Source of the DNA: Luteimonas sp. RC10
GTDB lineage: Bacteria > Pseudomonadota > Gammaproteobacteria > Xanthomonadales > Xanthomonadaceae
Length of the DNA: 64,000 bases
Reading direction: 5' to 3'
Assembly: GCF_014192745.1 (NCBI RefSeq)
Contig: NZ_JACHYJ010000005.1
Coordinates: 1-64,000 of the forward strand
The notes under the pieces were generated by a model. It did no database searches and had not been told where the DNA came from. It worked only from the letters and a program-made list of their open reading frames with translations. The translations under genes and the position numbers were made by a program. Below, one piece after another: positions 60,800 through 64,000 of the stretch. How positions within the stretch are numbered: position 1 is the first letter of the stretch; each line of letters begins with the position of its first letter.

Positions 60800-61569
60800 G
60801 CGCCTGGCTGCCCGCCGACTGGCCCGCGCCGCCGGGTGTGCGCGCCGGGACCACGCTGCGTCATGGCGCGGGCGCGTCGGTGCCGCCGTTCGACCAGTTC
60901 AATCTCGGCAACCGCTCTTCGCCCGAGGGCGACGACCCGGCGGTCGTCGACGGCAACCGGGCCGCGTTGACGCGACTGCTCGCGCTGCCGTCGCCGCCGC
61001 ACTGGCTGCGCCAGGTGCATGGCACGACGGTGTTGCGCTTCGATGGGCCGGCCACCGGCGCCGAGTCGATCGATGCCGAGCCCGAAGCCGATGCGGCGGT
61101 GACGTCGGTCCCCGGGACCGTGCTGGCGATCCTGACCGCCGACTGCCTGCCGGTGGTGTTCGCTGCCGACGACGGCCGTGAGGTCGCCGCGGCGCATGCG
61201 GGCTGGCGTGGCCTGGCGGCCGGCGTGCTCGAACGCACGCTCGGCGCGATGCGCACGCCGCCTGGCGATGTGCGCGCCTGGTTGGGCCCGGCGGCGGGCC
61301 CGCGCGCCTATGAAGTCGGCGCCGAGGTGCACGATGCCTTCGTCGGGCAGGACGCAGGCGCGGCAGCGGCCTTCGTCGCCACCCGTCCCGGCCACTGGCG
61401 GGTCGACCTGTTTGCGCTGGCACGCCGCCGGCTGATCGCCGCGGGCTTGCGGCCGGGCGCCCTGCACGGCGGCGGACGCTGCACGATCTCCGAGCCGTCG
61501 GCGTTCTTCTCGCACCGGCGCGACGGCCGCAGCGGCCGGATCGCGACGCTCGCCTGGATCGGCGACTAG
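60796..61569 (+). CDS. pgeF: peptidoglycan editing factor PgeF (YfiH, DUF152)
   Basis: Protein of 257 aa of the DUF152/multicopper polyphenol oxidoreductase (laccase-like) family. YfiH/PgeF keeps non-canonical residues such as serine out of peptidoglycan stems. The conserved motifs are visible: [21 protein letters not shown] with the Cys ligand, [15 protein letters not shown] and the late [21 protein letters not shown]. It overlaps rluD by four bases, as in many gammaproteobacteria. Confidence 0.94.
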
Positions 61570-61792
61570 GTCCGCACAACCGGTTCAGGCGTCCAGTCGG
61601 AGATCGCAATACAGTGGGCGGCGCGTCCCGGTTCCGGGATGCGCCCCACCTTGCCGACGATCGTCCTGCCGTGTCCGTTGTGCGTCTGCTGTCCGAGCCG
61701 CCCGGCGTCGGCTGCGCGTGCGTCGCGCGTGGCCGCGCGTCGACTTATCGTTCTCCAGCCGATCTTCCTCCCCCCTGTTCGAGATCCCCGCC
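61570..61792. other. gap between pgeF and the last receptor
   Basis: No gene, operator of the CGGTGTCAT type or Fur-box-like palindrome is seen in these 223 bases. The receptor ATG at 61793 has no strong RBS, only GAGATC ten bases upstream. Confidence 0.4.
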
Positions 61793-64000
61793 ATGTCGCT
61801 CAAGCCTTTCCGCCAAGCGCGCCGTCCGTCCCGTTCGCAGCTCGCCGCAGCGCTCGCCGCTGCACTGCCGCTGGTCGCCTTCGCCCAGGTCACCGACGCG
61901 CCGCCGACGACGGCCGCCACGCTCGATGCGGTCGAAGTGACCGCGCAGCGGCGCGTGGAGAACATCCAGGACGTGCCGGTCTCGATCACCACCCTCGATG
62001 CCGAGAAGCTCGGCGTGCTGGGCAGCGGCGGTACCGACATCCGGTTCCTGTCGGGACGCGTGCCCAGCCTCAACATCGAGTCGAGCTACGGACGCGCATT
62101 TCCGCGCTTCTACATCCGCGGCCTGGGCAACACCGACTTCGATCTCAACGCCTCGCAGCCGGTGTCGCTGATCTACGACGATGTGGTGCTGGAGAACCCG
62201 TTGCTGAAGGGCTTCCCGGTGTTCGACATCGCCGGCGTGGAGGTGCTGCGCGGCCCGCAGGGCACGCTGTTCGGACGCAACACGCCGGCCGGCGTGGTGA
62301 AGTTCGATTCGGTGCGTCCGAGCCAGGACTTCGAGGGCTACGGCAAGCTCGCCTACGGCAGCGACAACATGTGGAACTTCGAGGGCGCGGTCGGCGGCGC
62401 GTTGACCGAGCGCTGGTCGGCGCGCGTGTCGGCGCTCTACCAGCGCCGGGACGACTCGGTGCGCAACACCCTGGCCGGTGCGCCCAACGACGGCTTCGAG
62501 GGCTACGACGAATCGGCTGCGCGCGTGCAGTTTCTGTATGAGGGCGACGGCTTCGAGGGGCTGTTCAACCTGCATCGGCGCGATCTCAATGGCACGGCGC
62601 GCTTGTTCCGCGCCAACCTCGTCTCGCCGGGCAGCAACCGGTTCCGTCCCGGTTTCGACCGCGATCGCGTCGCGCTCGACGGCGTCAATTTCTCTGATCT
62701 CGAGACCTGGGGCGCCAGTGCCCGGCTGCGCTGGGACTTCGGGCAGTACAGCCTGTACTCCGTCACCGGCTACGAAACCCTGGAGTCGTTGAACCGCGGC
62801 GACATCGACGGCGGCTACGGCGCGGCCTTCCTGCCCGACTCGGGGCCGGGGCTGATTCCCTTTTCGTCCGAATCGGCCGACGGCATTCCCGATCACAAGC
62901 AGATCAGTCAGGAAGTGCGCCTGGAATCGAATCTCGATGGCCCGTTCGACTGGCAGGCTGGCGCGTTCTGGTTCCGCGAGGAACTGACCGTCGACAGCCT
63001 CAACTACGATTCACTCAGCCCCGGCAATCCACAGACCGGCCATGCCGTGCAGCAGCAGCGCAATACCGCCTGGGCGCTGTTCGCGTCCGGCGAATACGCC
63101 GCGACCGATCGCCTGAAGCTGCGCGGCGGCCTGCGCTACACCCAGGACAAGAAGGATTTCAGCGCCAGTGTGCTGCAGGCGGTGCCGTTCGGCACGCCGG
63201 TCGGCGGCCCCTATTTCGCCGACACCGATGTCGACGACATCAGCTGGGATGCGAGCGCGGTCTACGAGCTCAATGAGGACGTCAACGTCTATGGCCGCGT
63301 CGCCAAGGGCTTCCGCGCGCCCTCGATCCAGGGGCGGCTGGCATTCGGCGGCATCTCGGTCGCCGATTCGGAAGAAGTGATTTCATACGAGGTCGGGATC
63401 AAGGCGGACCTGTGGGACCGCCGCGGCCGGATCGGCTTCAACCTGTTCCGCTACAACGTCGACGGCCAGCAGCTGATCGCCGTGGGCGGCGCGACCAATC
63501 AGGCGATCCTGCTCAACGCCGACAAGTCGATCGGCCAGGGCGTCGAGCTCGACCTGCAGGCCTGGCTCACCGACACCCTGCTGGTGACCTGGGGCACCAG
63601 CTACAACGACACCGAGATCCGCGATCCGAACCTCGCGGTCGCGATCTGCGGCGGCGGTTGCACGGTCACCGATCCCACGGTGGTCATCGACGGGCAGACC
63701 TTCGCGCGCGTGGACGGCAATGCCTTGCCGCAGGCACCGAAGTGGATTCACAACCTCACCGCGCGCTGGGGCGTGCCGGTCGGCGACGACGCGGAGTTCT
63801 ACGTCTACACCGATTGGGCGTACCGTGGACAGGTCAACTTCTTCCTCTACGAGTCGCCTGAGTTCCGCGGCCGCTCGACGCTGGAAGGCGGCCTGCGCGT
63901 GGGCACGAACTGGAACCAGGGCCGCTACGATCTCGCGGTGTTCGGTCGCAACATCACCGACACCACGCGCATCGTCGGCGGCATCGACTTCAACAACCTG
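61793..64000 (+). CDS. TonB-dependent receptor, 3' end beyond the window
   Basis: Partial outer-membrane receptor; 736 codons are visible and the frame is open to the window edge. After a signal peptide (SQLAAALAAALPLVAFAQ) come the TonB-box region (AVEVTAQRRVENIQDVPVSI), the plug (GRAFPRFYIRGLGNTDFDLN, VEVLRGPQGTLFGRNTPAGVVKF), and barrel strands reaching FGRNITDTTRIVG near the end. This resembles the iron-complex/vitamin-type group found across sphingomonads and xanthomonads, and not the pectin receptors. Only the last strands should be missing. The substrate is unknown. It follows pgeF but has no functional link to it. Confidence 0.9.
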   Translation, partial: MSLKPFRQARRPSRSQLAAALAAALPLVAFAQVTDAPPTTAATLDAVEVTAQRRVENIQDVPVSITTLDAEKLGVLGSGGTDIRFLSGRVPSLNIESSYGRAFPRFYIRGLGNTDFDLNASQPVSLIYDDVVLENPLLKGFPVFDIAGVEVLRGPQGTLFGRNTPAGVVKFDSVRPSQDFEGYGKLAYGSDNMWNFEGAVGGALTERWSARVSALYQRRDDSVRNTLAGAPNDGFEGYDESAARVQFLYEGDGFEGLFNLHRRDLNGTARLFRANLVSPGSNRFRPGFDRDRVALDGVNFSDLETWGASARLRWDFGQYSLYSVTGYETLESLNRGDIDGGYGAAFLPDSGPGLIPFSSESADGIPDHKQISQEVRLESNLDGPFDWQAGAFWFREELTVDSLNYDSLSPGNPQTGHAVQQQRNTAWALFASGEYAATDRLKLRGGLRYTQDKKDFSASVLQAVPFGTPVGGPYFADTDVDDISWDASAVYELNEDVNVYGRVAKGFRAPSIQGRLAFGGISVADSEEVISYEVGIKADLWDRRGRIGFNLFRYNVDGQQLIAVGGATNQAILLNADKSIGQGVELDLQAWLTDTLLVTWGTSYNDTEIRDPNLAVAICGGGCTVTDPTVVIDGQTFARVDGNALPQAPKWIHNLTARWGVPVGDDAEFYVYTDWAYRGQVNFFLYESPEFRGRSTLEGGLRVGTNWNQGRYDLAVFGRNITDTTRIVGGIDFNNL

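Overview
The window is GC-rich DNA that reads as a chromosome segment of a Xanthomonadaceae bacterium, most likely close to Lysobacter or Luteimonas. This rests on the very GC-biased third positions, several large TonB-dependent receptors of the Xanthomonas/Caulobacter type, and a housekeeping order (tsaC-topA-RDD-smg-dprA-lysM facing def-fmt-rsmB) that I associate with xanthomonads. The genus call is inference. No tRNA, rRNA, CRISPR array, phage or intact insertion sequence was seen.

Positions 1-27000 form a pectin / unsaturated-uronate utilisation locus. It holds kdgK, two TonB-dependent receptors, a very large secreted LamG protein of unknown activity, two alpha/beta-hydrolase esterases, an MhpD-type hydratase fused in operon to a TRAP transporter (DctP-DctQ-DctM), a tandem methylglyoxal-synthase-like protein, a GH43 glycosidase, a LacI regulator, kduI, kduD, an RpiB/DhuI-like isomerase, a rhamnogalacturonan-acetylesterase/cupin fusion and a second SDR. 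The proposed flow is: receptors carry oligosaccharides across the outer membrane; esterases, GH43 and possibly the LamG protein trim them in the periplasm; the TRAP system imports the acidic product; KduI or the RpiB-like isomerase, then KduD, give 2-keto-3-deoxygluconate; KdgK phosphorylates it. The KDPG aldolase and any polysaccharide lyase are not in the window. Five copies of the half-site CGGTGTCAT, two inside good palindromes, sit upstream of the catabolic units and define a likely LacI regulon.

Positions 27000-32100 carry two DUF4124 proteins, a 657-base stretch without a gene, and an Oar-like receptor with its own hairpin. Positions 32100-48900 are housekeeping: gltD and gltB, tsaC, topA, an RDD/GYF membrane protein, smg, dprA, a LysM protein, def, fmt and rsmB.

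Positions 48900-51750 hold three glycosyltransferases, two of them convergent around an inverted pair of GGGGTCAGAGTC repeats. Then come a beta/gamma-crystallin-like protein and a Fur-box-controlled siderophore receptor, PepSY protein and 39-residue membrane protein. An lpxL-like, bPH, bPH operon follows, then bamD divergent from rluD and pgeF, and finally a TonB-dependent receptor cut by the window end.

Two real small genes (25959-26123 and 52303-52422) are too short for usual ORF cut-offs. A dispersed GGGGTCAGAGTC repeat abuts or supplies stop codons at three loci, and a ~93-base tandem repeat fills part of the gap after the acetylesterase.
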